Positions 50,882 through 59,913 of a stretch of 64,000 bases of DNA are shown here, one piece after another. Position 1 is the first letter of the stretch. Every line of letters starts with the position of its first letter. Source of the stretch: Labrys sp. KNU-23. GTDB taxonomy: Bacteria > Pseudomonadota > Alphaproteobacteria > Rhizobiales > Labraceae. The notes beneath the pieces are model-generated. The model ran no database searches, was not told where the DNA came from, and saw nothing but the letters and a program-made list of their open reading frames with translations. Position numbers and translations under genes: made by a program. The stretch is from positions 1,426,001 through 1,490,000 of the forward strand of contig NZ_CP043489.1 of the NCBI RefSeq assembly GCF_008330945.1, written 5' to 3'.

Positions 50882-51850
50882 ATGAAGAAGACGCTTTTGG
50901 GCGGCAGCCTGGCCGCAGCACTGCTGGCCGGCACGATGGGCATGGCGAGCGCCGCCGACTGCAAGATCGGCGTGGCGATGTACACGCTGAGCGCCCCCTA
51001 TTTCGCTGCCCAGCAGGCCGCCGCCATCGACCAGGGCAAGAAGGCGGGGTGCGAAGTCACCACCTCCGACGGCCAGAACGACATGGGCAAGCAGATTTCC
51101 GACGTCGAGGACATGGTCGCCAAGGGCGTCAACCTCCTGATTCTCAACCCGCGTGATCCGGAAGGCCTCGTCGGCGCCGCCAATGCCGCCAGCGCAGCCG
51201 GCGTAAAGGTGGTGGTGATGGATTCCTCCATCAACACCAAGGCCAACATCGTCACCCAGGTGCGCTCCTCCAACGATCAGAACGGCTTCCTCGTCGGCCA
51301 GTGGCTGGCCAAGAAGATGCAGGGCAAGCCTGTCAAGATCATCCTGCTCTCGGGCTCGCAGGGCAATGAAGTCGGCCGTGACCGCCGCCTCGGCGTCTTC
51401 CGCGGCCTGGTCGAGGGCCAGCTCGTCAATGATGGCAAGGCCAACTTCGAGGTGCTCGGCCAGGGTTGGGGCAATTGGGCGACCGAGGACGGCCTCAAGG
51501 CCGCCGAGGACCTGCTGCAGGCCCATCCCGACGTCACCGTATTGCTCGCAGAGAACGATTCGATGGCGCTGGGTGGCATGAAGGCCCTGCAGGCCGCCGG
51601 CAAGAACGACGTGCTGGTGCTCGCCGCCGCCGATGGCCAGAAGGAAGCCCTCGCCCTCATCAAGGACGGCAAATATGGTGCGACCGGCCTCAACGATCCC
51701 GATCTGGTGGCCCGTACCGCTGTCGATATCGGCCTGAAGGCCCTCAAGGGCGAACTTGGCGCCGACACGCCCAAGCTCCAGCTCACCACCCCCGCGGTGA
51801 TCACCCAGGAGAACGTCGACAAGTTCTACAAGAAGGACGCGGTGTTCTAA
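50882..51850 (+). CDS. Ribose-type sugar ABC binding protein
   Basis: This encodes 322 residues from an ATG after GGAGGAGAG. Residues 1-25 are a Sec signal ending ASAAD. The mature part is a periplasmic-binding-fold I protein: IGVAMYTLSAPYFAAQQ, then MVAKGVNLLILNPRD and the hinge region ENDSMALGGMKAL. The cluster genes suggest a sugar or polyol as ligand. It is the first gene of the ABC unit; a palindromic repeat separates it from the ATPase gene. Confidence 0.93.
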   Translation: MKKTLLGGSLAAALLAGTMGMASAADCKIGVAMYTLSAPYFAAQQAAAIDQGKKAGCEVTTSDGQNDMGKQISDVEDMVAKGVNLLILNPRDPEGLVGAANAASAAGVKVVVMDSSINTKANIVTQVRSSNDQNGFLVGQWLAKKMQGKPVKIILLSGSQGNEVGRDRRLGVFRGLVEGQLVNDGKANFEVLGQGWGNWATEDGLKAAEDLLQAHPDVTVLLAENDSMALGGMKALQAAGKNDVLVLAAADGQKEALALIKDGKYGATGLNDPDLVARTAVDIGLKALKGELGADTPKLQLTTPAVITQENVDKFYKKDAVF

Positions 51851-51874
51851 GCGACCGCTTCGAGACAAGATTCG

Positions 51875-52030
51875 CCTTCTCCCCTTGCGGGAGAAGGTGC
51901 CCCGAAAGGGGCGGATGAGGGGTCTCGCTCCCCATCCCAAACAACTTCAGGGACAAGCGCCAAAAATTGAGAGGTTTCATCGACCCCTCATCCGGCGCTT
52001 CGCGCCACCTTCTCCCGCAAGGGGAGAAGG
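51875..52030. repeat. CCTTCTCCCCTTGCGGGAGAAGG-type repeat, copy 2
   Basis: The left arm (CCTTCTCCCCTTGCGGGAG) and the right arm (CACCTTCTCCCGCAAGGGG) each form hairpins and mirror one another. It starts 25 bases after the binding-protein stop and ends 70 bases before the ATPase start. Confidence 0.9.
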
Positions 52031-52099
52031 AGAGTGTCGCGCCTTCTCCCGCGAAGGAGAAAGCCAGATTGCCAAACGTCTCCAAACCAGCGAGGCATC

Positions 52100-53617
52100 A
52101 TGTCCGAACTCGCCAGGCTCACCGCCATCACCAAGTCCTTCGGCGGCGTCCATGCCCTCAAGGGCGTGGACTTCGACGTCCAGAGCGGCGAGGTTCACGC
52201 CTTGCTCGGCGAGAATGGCGCCGGCAAGTCGACACTGATGCGCGTACTGGGCGGCGAGCTGCACCCCAGTAGCGGCGAGGTGACCGTCGCCGGACGTCAC
52301 GTCGACTTCCGCGATCCGCGCCTGGCCAGGGCGCTCGGCATTGCCGTGATCCATCAGGAATTGGCCCTTGCCCCCGACCTGTCGGTGGCGGAGAACATCT
52401 TCCTGGGCGAACTGCCCGGCGTCTTCGCCGGGCCGGGGCTCAAGAAGCGCGCCGGCGAACTGATCAAGCGGCTCGGCTTCGACATCGATCCGGGCGAGCG
52501 CGTCGGCAATCTCGCCGTCGCCCATCAGCAGGTGGTCGAGATCGCCAAGGCGCTGTCGCGCGAGGTCAAGATCATCATTTTCGACGAGCCGACCGCCGTG
52601 CTGTCGGACCGGGATGCCGCGCGCCTGCACAAGGTCATCGCCGACCTGCGTGCCCATGGTGTCGGCGTCGTCTATATCTCCCATCGCCTCGAGGAGGTGA
52701 TGCGGATCTCCGATCGCATGACGGTGATGAAGGACGGCCAGCTCGTCGGCACCGTCGCCGCCCAGGACGTGAGCATCGACGACATCATCCGGATGATGGT
52801 CGGCCGGCCGCTCTCCGCCCTCTTCCCCGAGCGGGGGGAGCGCAAGATCGGCGAGGAAGTGATCAGCGTTTCCGCCCTCCATGCCGGCCGCAAGGTCCGC
52901 AATGTCAGCCTGGCGGTGCGTGCCGGCGAAATCGTCGGCCTCGGCGGCCTGGTCGGCTCCGGGCGCACCGAGGTTGCCCGCCTGATCTTCGGGGCCGACA
53001 GGCCCGATAGCGGTGCCATCAAGCTCAAGGGCAAGCCGGTGCATTTCCGCTCGCCCCGCGACGCCGTTGCGGCAGGTGTGGGGCTGGTCCCCGAGGACCG
53101 CAAGCACCAGGGCGTCATCCTCGACAAACCCATAAGGGTGAACGCCACCATGGCGCGGATGTCGTCGGTCACCACGGCCCTCGGCTTCCTGCGCCGGGGC
53201 CTGGAACGGCGCACCGTCGGCGAACTCGGCCAGAGCCTGCGCCTCAAGGCCGCCAGCGTCGACGCGCCCGTATCGAGCCTGTCGGGCGGCAACCAGCAGA
53301 AGGTGGTGCTGGCCAAATGGTTTCATGCCGACGGCGATCTCATCATCCTCGACGAGCCGACCCGCGGCGTCGATGTCGGCGCGAAGACCGAGATCTACAC
53401 ACTCGTCAATCGCCTGGCGGAAGCCGGCAAGGCCGTGCTGGTAATCTCCTCCGAGCATCAGGAGCTCTTCGGCCTGTGCGACCGCGTGCTGGTGATGCGC
53501 GAGGGCGAGATCCGCGGCGAACTCAGGCCTGACGGCTACAGCGAGGAAAACCTGCTTTCCCTGGCCATGAGCGAGGGTGGGCAGCCCGGCAAACCAATTC
53601 AAGCTGGAACGGTATAG
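52100..53617 (+). CDS. Ribose-type sugar ABC importer ATPase (RbsA-like, two ABC domains)
   Basis: This encodes 505 residues from the ATG at 52100; the 22 upstream codons in frame are repeat-derived. The first nucleotide-binding domain has Walker A GENGAGKST, and Walker B IIIFDEPTAVLSDRDAA. The second has the degenerate Walker A GLVGSGRTE and signature LSGGNQQKVVLAKW, as in RbsA. It energises the permease at 53622. Spacing to the permease is four bases. Confidence 0.95.
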   Translation: MSELARLTAITKSFGGVHALKGVDFDVQSGEVHALLGENGAGKSTLMRVLGGELHPSSGEVTVAGRHVDFRDPRLARALGIAVIHQELALAPDLSVAENIFLGELPGVFAGPGLKKRAGELIKRLGFDIDPGERVGNLAVAHQQVVEIAKALSREVKIIIFDEPTAVLSDRDAARLHKVIADLRAHGVGVVYISHRLEEVMRISDRMTVMKDGQLVGTVAAQDVSIDDIIRMMVGRPLSALFPERGERKIGEEVISVSALHAGRKVRNVSLAVRAGEIVGLGGLVGSGRTEVARLIFGADRPDSGAIKLKGKPVHFRSPRDAVAAGVGLVPEDRKHQGVILDKPIRVNATMARMSSVTTALGFLRRGLERRTVGELGQSLRLKAASVDAPVSSLSGGNQQKVVLAKWFHADGDLIILDEPTRGVDVGAKTEIYTLVNRLAEAGKAVLVISSEHQELFGLCDRVLVMREGEIRGELRPDGYSEENLLSLAMSEGGQPGKPIQAGTV

Positions 53618-53621
53618 GACA

Positions 53622-54611
53622 ATGACAGCTCTCAGCGAGAACCGCGGCGACGGCAAGCGCGGCTATGATCTCGGCGCCCTGGTGCAGCGTTTCGCGACCC
53701 TCGGCATCTTCCTGGTCCTGGTCATCGTCGCCTCCGTGTGGACCGACAGCTTCCTGACCAAGAACAACATCCTGAACGTGCTCCGGCAGGTCGCTTCCGG
53801 CGCGGGCATCATGTCGGTGGGCATGCTTTTCGTCATCCTCACCCGCGGCATCGACCTCTCGGTCGGCTCGGTGCTGGCGCTGGGCTGTGTGCTCACAGCC
53901 TATTTCATCGCCAAGCTCGGCTATGGCGTCGGCGTCAGCATCGCGCTGGTGATCCTGTGCGGCGCCGCCTGCGGCCTCGCCGTCGGCTTCTTCGTCGCCT
54001 ATATGCGCCTGCCCTCCTTCGTGATGTCGCTCGCCATGATGGCGATCGCCCGCTCGCTCTCCTTCATGATCTCGGAAGGGCGGCCGATCTCGATCGGTGA
54101 CGGCGGCCAGGCCCTGGCCGATTTCGGCGCCGGCTACTGGCTCGGCATCCCCCAGCCCGTCATCCTGATGTTCGCGGTGTTCATCGTCGGCGGCATCGTG
54201 CTCTCCTTCACGCGCTTCGGCCGCATCATCACCGCCATCGGTTCCAACGAGGAGGCCGTGCGGCTCTCCGGCATTGCGGTGCCGCGCTACGTCCTCGCCG
54301 TCTATGTGATCTCCGGAGCACTGGCCGGGCTCGCCGGCGTGATCTCCGCCAGCCGCACCACCATCGGCTCGGCCCAGGTCGGCGTCGGCATGGAGCTCAA
54401 CGTCATCGCGGCCGTGGTGATCGGCGGCGCCAGCCTGATGGGTGGGCGCGGCGACGTGGTCAACACGCTGCTGGGCACGCTGGTGATGGGCATCATCGCC
54501 AACATCATGAACCTCGCCGGGGTGCCCGGCTACAGCCAGCAGCTCTATACAGGCCTGATCATCGTGGTGGCGATGCTGCTGCAATACGCCACCGGCACCT
54601 TGAAGCGATAG
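53622..54611 (+). CDS. Ribose-type sugar ABC permease (RbsC-like)
   Basis: This encodes 329 residues starting at the ATG after AGGACA. About eight to ten membrane spans are visible, with the family motif GGIDLSVG in slightly changed form (TRGIDLSVGSVLAL) and GSNEEAVRLSGI for the ATPase contact. The last spans include GGASLMGGRGDVVNTLLGTL. It is the third and last gene of the importer unit. The binding sites of the next unit follow 70 bases downstream. Confidence 0.94.
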   Translation: MTALSENRGDGKRGYDLGALVQRFATLGIFLVLVIVASVWTDSFLTKNNILNVLRQVASGAGIMSVGMLFVILTRGIDLSVGSVLALGCVLTAYFIAKLGYGVGVSIALVILCGAACGLAVGFFVAYMRLPSFVMSLAMMAIARSLSFMISEGRPISIGDGGQALADFGAGYWLGIPQPVILMFAVFIVGGIVLSFTRFGRIITAIGSNEEAVRLSGIAVPRYVLAVYVISGALAGLAGVISASRTTIGSAQVGVGMELNVIAAVVIGGASLMGGRGDVVNTLLGTLVMGIIANIMNLAGVPGYSQQLYTGLIIVVAMLLQYATGTLKR

Positions 54612-54682
54612 AACACGACCCGACGCGCTGCCGACTCCGTACTGCGGACTCCGTTGACAGCGCGTCTCTTTTTGTCTAGTTT

Positions 54683-54715
54683 TTCACATATATGATCATA
54701 TTTCACAAATGTGAA
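54683..54715. promoter_or_regulatory. Tandem TTCAC-type operators upstream of the gldA-like gene
   Basis: TTCAC-AAAT-GTGAA (54702-54715) is a perfect 5-4-5 dyad, and TTCAC-ATAT-ATGAT (54683-54696) is an imperfect copy 19 bases upstream, centre to centre. They precede the dehydrogenase gene at 54766 in an AT-rich island. They match the site at 50755-50768. Confidence 0.6.
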
Positions 54716-54765
54716 TATCGATCATTCACCGCCGCCAGGCGGTGCGACATAGGGAATTCCTCCAA

Positions 54766-55902
54766 ATGGCCGCAACTCAGGGATGGCACAGCGCACAGGG
54801 CCGGGCCTTCGGTGGTCCGCTCAAATACATCCAGCGCGCCGGTGAAATCGACCGCCTCGCCGATCATCTGCGCCCGCTCGGCAGCAAGGCCTTCCTGCTT
54901 GTCGACGGCTTTGTCTTCGAGAAGCTCGGCCCCTCGATCCTTGCCTCGCTGGAGGGCAGCGGCCTCGGCCTCACCATGGAGAAGTTCAACGGCGAGTGCT
55001 GCCGCGAGGAGATCGACCGGGTGACGGCCCTGGTCGCCGAGGCCAGGGCAGACATCGTCGTCGGCATCGGCGGCGGCAAGACGGCCGACACCGCCAAGCT
55101 GGCCGCGATCGCCAACCAGGCCCGCATAGCCATCGTGCCGACCATTGCCTCCACGGATGCGCCGACCAGCGCCATCGCGGTGACCTACACGCCGCAGGGC
55201 GTGTTCAAGGAATCCTTCATGCTGCCGCGCAACCCCGACGTGGTGGTGGTCGACAGCGCCCTGATCGCCAAGGCGCCGGTGCGCTTCCTGGTCGCCGGCA
55301 TCGGCGACGCCCTCTCCACCTGGTTCGAGGCCCGCTCCAACCTTGAATCGCGTTCCGACAACTTCATCGCCGGCGGCTATCCCGCCCCGCTGGCCGGCAT
55401 CGCCATCGCCAAGGCCTGCCATGACGTGCTGATGCGCGATGCCCTGGCGGCCAAGCTCGCAGTCGAGAAGGGCGCGCTGACGCCGGCCGTCGAGAACATC
55501 ATCGAGGCCAATACGCTGCTCAGCGGCCTGGGTTTCGAGAATTGCGCGGTTTCCGCCGCCCACGGCATCCATGACGGCCTGACGGCTCTGGAGGAAAGCC
55601 ATGGCTTCTTCCACGGCGAGAAGGTCGCCTTCGGCGTGCTCTGCCTCCTGATGCTGGAAGGGCGCCCGCTCGCCGAGATCGAGGAAACCGCTCGCTTCTG
55701 CAAATCACTGGGCCTGCCCACCACCCTTGCCGACCTCAGGCTCGGCAAGGCCACCGCTGAAGACATCGAGCGCGTCGCCAAGGCGGCCCTGAAGGAAGGT
55801 TCGATCACCTGGCGGGTCGCGGTACCCCTGTCGGTGGAGATCGTGCGCGATGCCATCATCGCCCTGGACGCCTTCACCTCCTCGCTCTTCGGCAAGGCTT
55901 GA
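54766..55902 (+). CDS. Glycerol dehydrogenase-like enzyme (GldA family)
   Basis: This encodes 378 residues from the ATG at 54766; the longer frame starts at a GTG eight codons earlier. The NAD-binding motif is IGGGKTADTAK, and the metal ligands are Asp in GIGDALSTWFEA, His in SAAHGIHDG and His in SHGFFHGEKVAFG. The enzyme oxidises a secondary alcohol of glycerol or another polyol with NAD. In this cluster it is probably a polyol dehydrogenase. It starts a unit led by the SorC-type operators and ends before a repeat. Confidence 0.92.
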   Translation: MAATQGWHSAQGRAFGGPLKYIQRAGEIDRLADHLRPLGSKAFLLVDGFVFEKLGPSILASLEGSGLGLTMEKFNGECCREEIDRVTALVAEARADIVVGIGGGKTADTAKLAAIANQARIAIVPTIASTDAPTSAIAVTYTPQGVFKESFMLPRNPDVVVVDSALIAKAPVRFLVAGIGDALSTWFEARSNLESRSDNFIAGGYPAPLAGIAIAKACHDVLMRDALAAKLAVEKGALTPAVENIIEANTLLSGLGFENCAVSAAHGIHDGLTALEESHGFFHGEKVAFGVLCLLMLEGRPLAEIEETARFCKSLGLPTTLADLRLGKATAEDIERVAKAALKEGSITWRVAVPLSVEIVRDAIIALDAFTSSLFGKA

Positions 55903-55943
55903 GGCAATTCGAGGTGAACGGACCCAAACGAGAAAGACGCCAC

Positions 55944-56095
55944 AATCCCTCCCCGACTTCGGGGAGGGTGGCCCGGCACAGTCGGGTCGGGTGGAGGAGC
56001 GTGGCGCAAGCCGCACTGGAAAACGCCCCGTCGTGCCACTCGCCACCTTCCGTCGATGCTGCGCATCGACACCTTCCCCGAAACCGGGGAAGGAT
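55944..56095. repeat. CCCTCCCCGACTTCGGGGAGGG-type palindromic repeat
   Basis: The left arm CCCTCCCCGACTTCGGGGAG and the right arm CCTTCCCCGAAACCGGGGAAGG each form hairpins, with GGTGGCCCGGCACAGTCGGG between. It is related to the element at 27897-28052 and lies between the gldA-like and zinc-dehydrogenase genes. Confidence 0.8.
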
Positions 56096-56191
56096 TCTCA
56101 CGCTCTCTCTTGCTTGGCCGCAAACAGGGCCGCACCAAGCAGCCTCACCGTCACAATCTTAGACTTCATTCCCCATTCAAGGACTTTGACC

Positions 56192-57208
56192 ATGCGCGCA
56201 GCCGTCATGTATTCGCCGGGTGACATTCGCCTCGAGGACGTTCCCAAGCCGGTCGCGGCAACCGGAGAGGTACTGCTGCGCGTTGCGGCCGTCGGCGTAT
56301 GCGGCTCGGACCTGCCCCGCATGCTGACCAAGGGCGCCCATCGCATGCCGATCATCTGCGGGCATGAATTCTCGGGCCATATTTCGGAGATCGGCTTGGG
56401 CGTGACCGGTTTCGAGAAGGGCGAACTCGTCGGTGTCGCCCCGCTGATTCCCTGCCGGGTCTGCGATCAATGCGCGACCGGCAATTTCTCGCGCTGCCGC
56501 AACTATGACTATTTCGGCAGCCGGCGCGACGGCGCCTACACAGAATTCGTCTCGGTGCCGGTGGGCAATCTGCTCAAGGCTCCGGCGGATGCCGATCCCC
56601 GCGCCATCGCCATGACCGACCCGGCTTCGATCGCCCTCCACGCCGTCTGGAAGGCGCCGCCCACCGTCGGCCAGCGCGGCGGCGTCATCGGCTGCGGCCC
56701 GATCGGACTGTTCGCCATCCAATGGATGAAGTTGATGGGCTGCACGGAAGTCGTCGCCGTCGACGTCTCCGAGCAGAAGCTCGAACAGGCGCGCGAGGCC
56801 GGTGCGACCCACACCCAGTTGATCACCGATCCGTTGCCATCGGGACTGAATTGCGACCTCATCGTCGAGGCTGCCGGCCATCCGTCCTCGATCAACTTCG
56901 CCGCCAAGCTGGCCGGCCCCGGCGGCCATGTCGTGTTCATCGGCATTCCCGTCGGCGAGGTCGCGCTGGAGAACCAGACCTTCCAGCACTTCCTGCGCCA
57001 GGAAGTGTCGCTGCACGGGGCCTGGAACTCCTTCGGCGCCCCCTTCCCCGGCAAGCAATGGACCGTCTCCCTCGACGCCCTCGCCACCGGCAAGCTGAAA
57101 TGGGAATTCATGATCACCCATGAACTCACGCTGGAGGAACTGCCCGGCATGTTCGAGAGCTTCAAGCGCAAGAACGAGTTCTTCTCCAAGGTGATGTTCA
57201 GGCCGTAG
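56192..57208 (+). CDS. Zinc-dependent medium-chain dehydrogenase (GatD-like)
   Basis: This encodes 338 residues from the ATG at 56192. The catalytic zinc ligands are Cys in VGVCGSDLPR and His-Glu in CGHEFSGHI. The structural zinc site is CRVCDQCATGNFSRC, with four Cys in the usual spacing. The NAD-binding motif is GCGPIGLFAIQW. The overall pattern is like galactitol-1-phosphate and sorbitol dehydrogenases. It probably oxidises a polyol or polyol phosphate in this pathway. It is flanked by repeats on both sides. Confidence 0.92.
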   Translation: MRAAVMYSPGDIRLEDVPKPVAATGEVLLRVAAVGVCGSDLPRMLTKGAHRMPIICGHEFSGHISEIGLGVTGFEKGELVGVAPLIPCRVCDQCATGNFSRCRNYDYFGSRRDGAYTEFVSVPVGNLLKAPADADPRAIAMTDPASIALHAVWKAPPTVGQRGGVIGCGPIGLFAIQWMKLMGCTEVVAVDVSEQKLEQAREAGATHTQLITDPLPSGLNCDLIVEAAGHPSSINFAAKLAGPGGHVVFIGIPVGEVALENQTFQHFLRQEVSLHGAWNSFGAPFPGKQWTVSLDALATGKLKWEFMITHELTLEELPGMFESFKRKNEFFSKVMFRP

Positions 57209-57217
57209 ACTGGGGAT

Positions 57218-57364
57218 CCCTTCTCCCCTTTGGGTGTCGTCAACTCCCTTGAGTTGACTAGAGGTCCCGGCAGGGGGATGAGGGGTTTCATGAACCTATC
57301 CAAGCGAAGCGCCTCCACCCCTCATCCGGCGCTACGCGCCACCTTCTCCCGCAAGGGGAGAAGG
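57218..57364. repeat. CCTTCTCCCC-type repeat, copy 3
   Basis: The left arm begins CCCTTCTCCCCTTTGGGTGTCG, with an added hairpin CAACTCCCTTGAGTTG; the right arm is CCACCTTCTCCCGCAAGGGG. It lies between the zinc dehydrogenase gene and the kinase gene, starting nine bases after the stop. Confidence 0.88.
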
Positions 57365-57397
57365 AAGTCGCGCCAATTTCTGTAATCTGGGGGCATC

Positions 57398-58915
57398 ATG
57401 CCACGTCTTCTCGGCCTGGATTTCGGCACCGGCGGCATCAGGGTCGGCGTGTTCGACCTCGACAGCCGCACGATGCTCGGTGAGCGGGAGGTCCAGTACC
57501 CCACCCGCCACCCCAATCCGGGTTGGGCGGAACAATCGCCGACCGACTGGTGGGAGGCGCTCGGCCAGGCCAGCCGCGGGCTGATGCGCGACCTCGGATC
57601 CCCCTTCATCGATGGTGTCTGCGCCGCTACCACGGCCTCGACCGTGGTCGCATGCAAGCAGGACGGGACACCGCTCCGACCCTCCCTCTTGTGGATGGAC
57701 TGCCGGGCCGCCGAAGAAGCGGCCCGAACCGCCCGCTCGCAGCACCCCGTGCTGGCCTATGCCGGCGGCAGCGATGCGGCCGAATGGCTGGTGCCCAAGG
57801 CGATGTGGCTCTCGCGCCACGAGCCGGACGTCTATGCCGAGGCCGACATCATCTGCGAATGCCTCGACTACATCAATTTCAAGCTGACGGGCCTGTGGGT
57901 CGGCTCGCGCATGAACGCGACCTGCAAATGGAACTACGATTCCATCACCCGGCGCTTTCCTGACGAACTTTACGCCGAGTTCGGCATTCCCGACCTCGCC
58001 ACGAAGCTGCCAAATGATATCAAGGCGGTGGGCGCGCCGATCGCTCCGGTCAGCGCCGCTGCGGCCGAACATCTCGGCCTCGTCAACCGGCCCGTCCTCG
58101 CCCAGGGCGGCATCGACGCCCATACCGGCATCGCGGGCGCCGGCACGCTGCGGCCGGGCGAACATCTTCTGATCGGGGGCACCTCGATCGTCCATCTCTT
58201 CCAGCTCGCAGCCGAAGCCCCGGTCACCGGCTTCTGGGGCCCCTATCCCCATGCCCTGGTCGATGATTACTGGCTGGTGGAAGCGGGCCAGGTTTCGGCC
58301 GGCTCGGTGATGTCCTGGTATGCCCGCGACATGTTCGGGCTCGCCCCGCAGGAACGCGCTGCCCTGGTGCAGGAAGCGGGCGCCCTGCCGGTCGGCGGCA
58401 CCGGCCTGCTGACGCTCGATTATTTCATGGGCAATCGCACGCCTTATCGCGATCCCCTGCTGCGCGGCGCGGTACTCGGTCTCGCCCTCAGCCATACTCG
58501 CGCGGATCTCTATCGCTCCGCCGTCGAAGCGGTGGCACTGGGTTCGGCAAACGTGTTCCGCCGCATCCAGGACCTCGGCATTCCCTGCAACCGCATCGTC
58601 TCTTCGGGAGGCTACGCCAAGAATCCGCTGTGGTTGCGGGCCACGGTCGATGCCATGGGCATGCCCGTCGAACTCCTCGGCCAGACCAATCTCACCCTTG
58701 TCGGTACCGCCGCCTCAGCCGCCACCGGCGCCGGCCTGTTCGACGACCTCTTTGCCGCGGCAGATGCGGTGGCCCAGCCAGTCACGCTGGTCGAGCCCGA
58801 CCTCGCCGCCCATGCCCGCTATGGTGAATTGCTGCAGGATTATCTTGAAGCAACCGAGCTTCTTGCGCCACTCTCGCGCAAGCTGGCATCGAGACAGCTT
58901 GAGGGATCGCGTTGA
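57398..58915 (+). CDS. FGGY-family carbohydrate kinase
   Basis: This encodes 505 residues. The N-terminal ATPase fold begins LLGLDFGTGGIRVGVFD. Later come the phosphate and substrate regions, LLWMDCRAAEEA and GGIDAHTGIAGAG with the catalytic Asp, and the C-terminal SSGGYAKNPLWLRATVD. The family phosphorylates pentoses, tetritols, glycerol and similar sugars, often at C1 or C5. Neighbouring dehydrogenases and the DeoC gene point to a ketose or deoxyketose as substrate. Its stop overlaps the next start (TGATGA). Confidence 0.93.
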   Translation: MPRLLGLDFGTGGIRVGVFDLDSRTMLGEREVQYPTRHPNPGWAEQSPTDWWEALGQASRGLMRDLGSPFIDGVCAATTASTVVACKQDGTPLRPSLLWMDCRAAEEAARTARSQHPVLAYAGGSDAAEWLVPKAMWLSRHEPDVYAEADIICECLDYINFKLTGLWVGSRMNATCKWNYDSITRRFPDELYAEFGIPDLATKLPNDIKAVGAPIAPVSAAAAEHLGLVNRPVLAQGGIDAHTGIAGAGTLRPGEHLLIGGTSIVHLFQLAAEAPVTGFWGPYPHALVDDYWLVEAGQVSAGSVMSWYARDMFGLAPQERAALVQEAGALPVGGTGLLTLDYFMGNRTPYRDPLLRGAVLGLALSHTRADLYRSAVEAVALGSANVFRRIQDLGIPCNRIVSSGGYAKNPLWLRATVDAMGMPVELLGQTNLTLVGTAASAATGAGLFDDLFAAADAVAQPVTLVEPDLAAHARYGELLQDYLEATELLAPLSRKLASRQLEGSR

Positions 58916-59913
58916 TGAGTGTCGGCAATCTCGACCATGACGTCCAGTTCAGGACCATGTCCGGCGAGCAGCGCGAACTCCTGATGATCCAGGTCGCCAA
59001 GCGCTATTACGAGCTCGACATGACCATGGGCGACCTCGCCAAGGAGCTCAACCTCACGCGCTGGCAGGCGAGCCGCCTGCTGACCGAAGCACGCGAGGCC
59101 GGCATCGTGCGCATCGAGATCGTGCCGCGGGCGCCGCGCTCTCCCGACATCGAGTCCAGGCTCCAGCGCCGCTGGAACCTGAAGGAAGCCGTCGTCGTCC
59201 CCAACAATGGCGAGGAGGACGAAGGCCTCCTGCTCGATGCCGTGGCGCAGGCCGCCGCGCGCATGCTCGCCGGCCTCGGCAAGGTGCCGCTGATCGGCGT
59301 GTCCTGGGGCCGCACCATGAGCGCAGTGGCGCACCGCCTGCCGCCCTTCTGGAACGAGGGCGTGGAAGTGGTGCTGCTCAACGGCGCCATGAATATCCGT
59401 TCGCCCTCGATCCGCACCAACAACACCGCCGAACTCTTCGCCCGCTCGGCCAATGGCACGGCGACGCTGCTGCCGGTACCGGCCATTCTCGGCCATGCCG
59501 CCACCCGCGTGGCGCTGGAACAGGATCCCACCATTGCCAGCGTGCTGGAGCTTGCCCGCAAAGCGCCGGTGATCTGCTTCGGCATGGGCACGATCAGCCC
59601 CGATTCCGTGCTGGTGCAATCGGGCTTCGTCACCGAAGCGGAAACCGCGGCCCTCAAGGCGAAGGGGGCCGTCGGTGATATTCTCAGCCGCTATGTCGAC
59701 GCCCAAGGCAATATCGTGGACGCGGACATCGATGCCCGAACCATCGGCCTGGATCTGCGTTTTTGCCGGGAACGGAAATTCTCGATCGGCGTCGCCGCCG
59801 GCAAGTCGAAACAAGCCATAACTCTTGCCTGCCTCAGGGCCGGCTATCTCAACGTGCTCGTCACAGACGAGCAGACAGCACGCTTCCTCCTGGATGAAAG
59901 CCACCATGGATAA
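58915..59913 (+). CDS. SorC-family transcriptional regulator
   Basis: This encodes 332 residues from the ATG at 58915, which overlaps the kinase stop. The N-terminal helix-turn-helix is visible (AKRYYELDMTMGDLAKEL, NLTRWQASRLLTEAREAG). The rest is a sugar-phosphate isomerase-like effector domain typical of SorC/DeoR-type regulators (LIGVSWGRTMSAVAHRLP, FGMGTISPD, VAAGKSKQAITLACLRAGYLNVLVTDE). SorC proteins sense a sugar phosphate made by the pathway. The operators at 50755 and 54683-54715 are its likely targets. Confidence 0.92.
   Translation: MSVGNLDHDVQFRTMSGEQRELLMIQVAKRYYELDMTMGDLAKELNLTRWQASRLLTEAREAGIVRIEIVPRAPRSPDIESRLQRRWNLKEAVVVPNNGEEDEGLLLDAVAQAAARMLAGLGKVPLIGVSWGRTMSAVAHRLPPFWNEGVEVVLLNGAMNIRSPSIRTNNTAELFARSANGTATLLPVPAILGHAATRVALEQDPTIASVLELARKAPVICFGMGTISPDSVLVQSGFVTEAETAALKAKGAVGDILSRYVDAQGNIVDADIDARTIGLDLRFCRERKFSIGVAAGKSKQAITLACLRAGYLNVLVTDEQTARFLLDESHHG

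Noticed and set aside
54612..54765. Possible small gene between the permease and the gldA-like gene
   Set aside because: Only an AT-rich operator region is seen; no frame with a start and ribosome-binding site.
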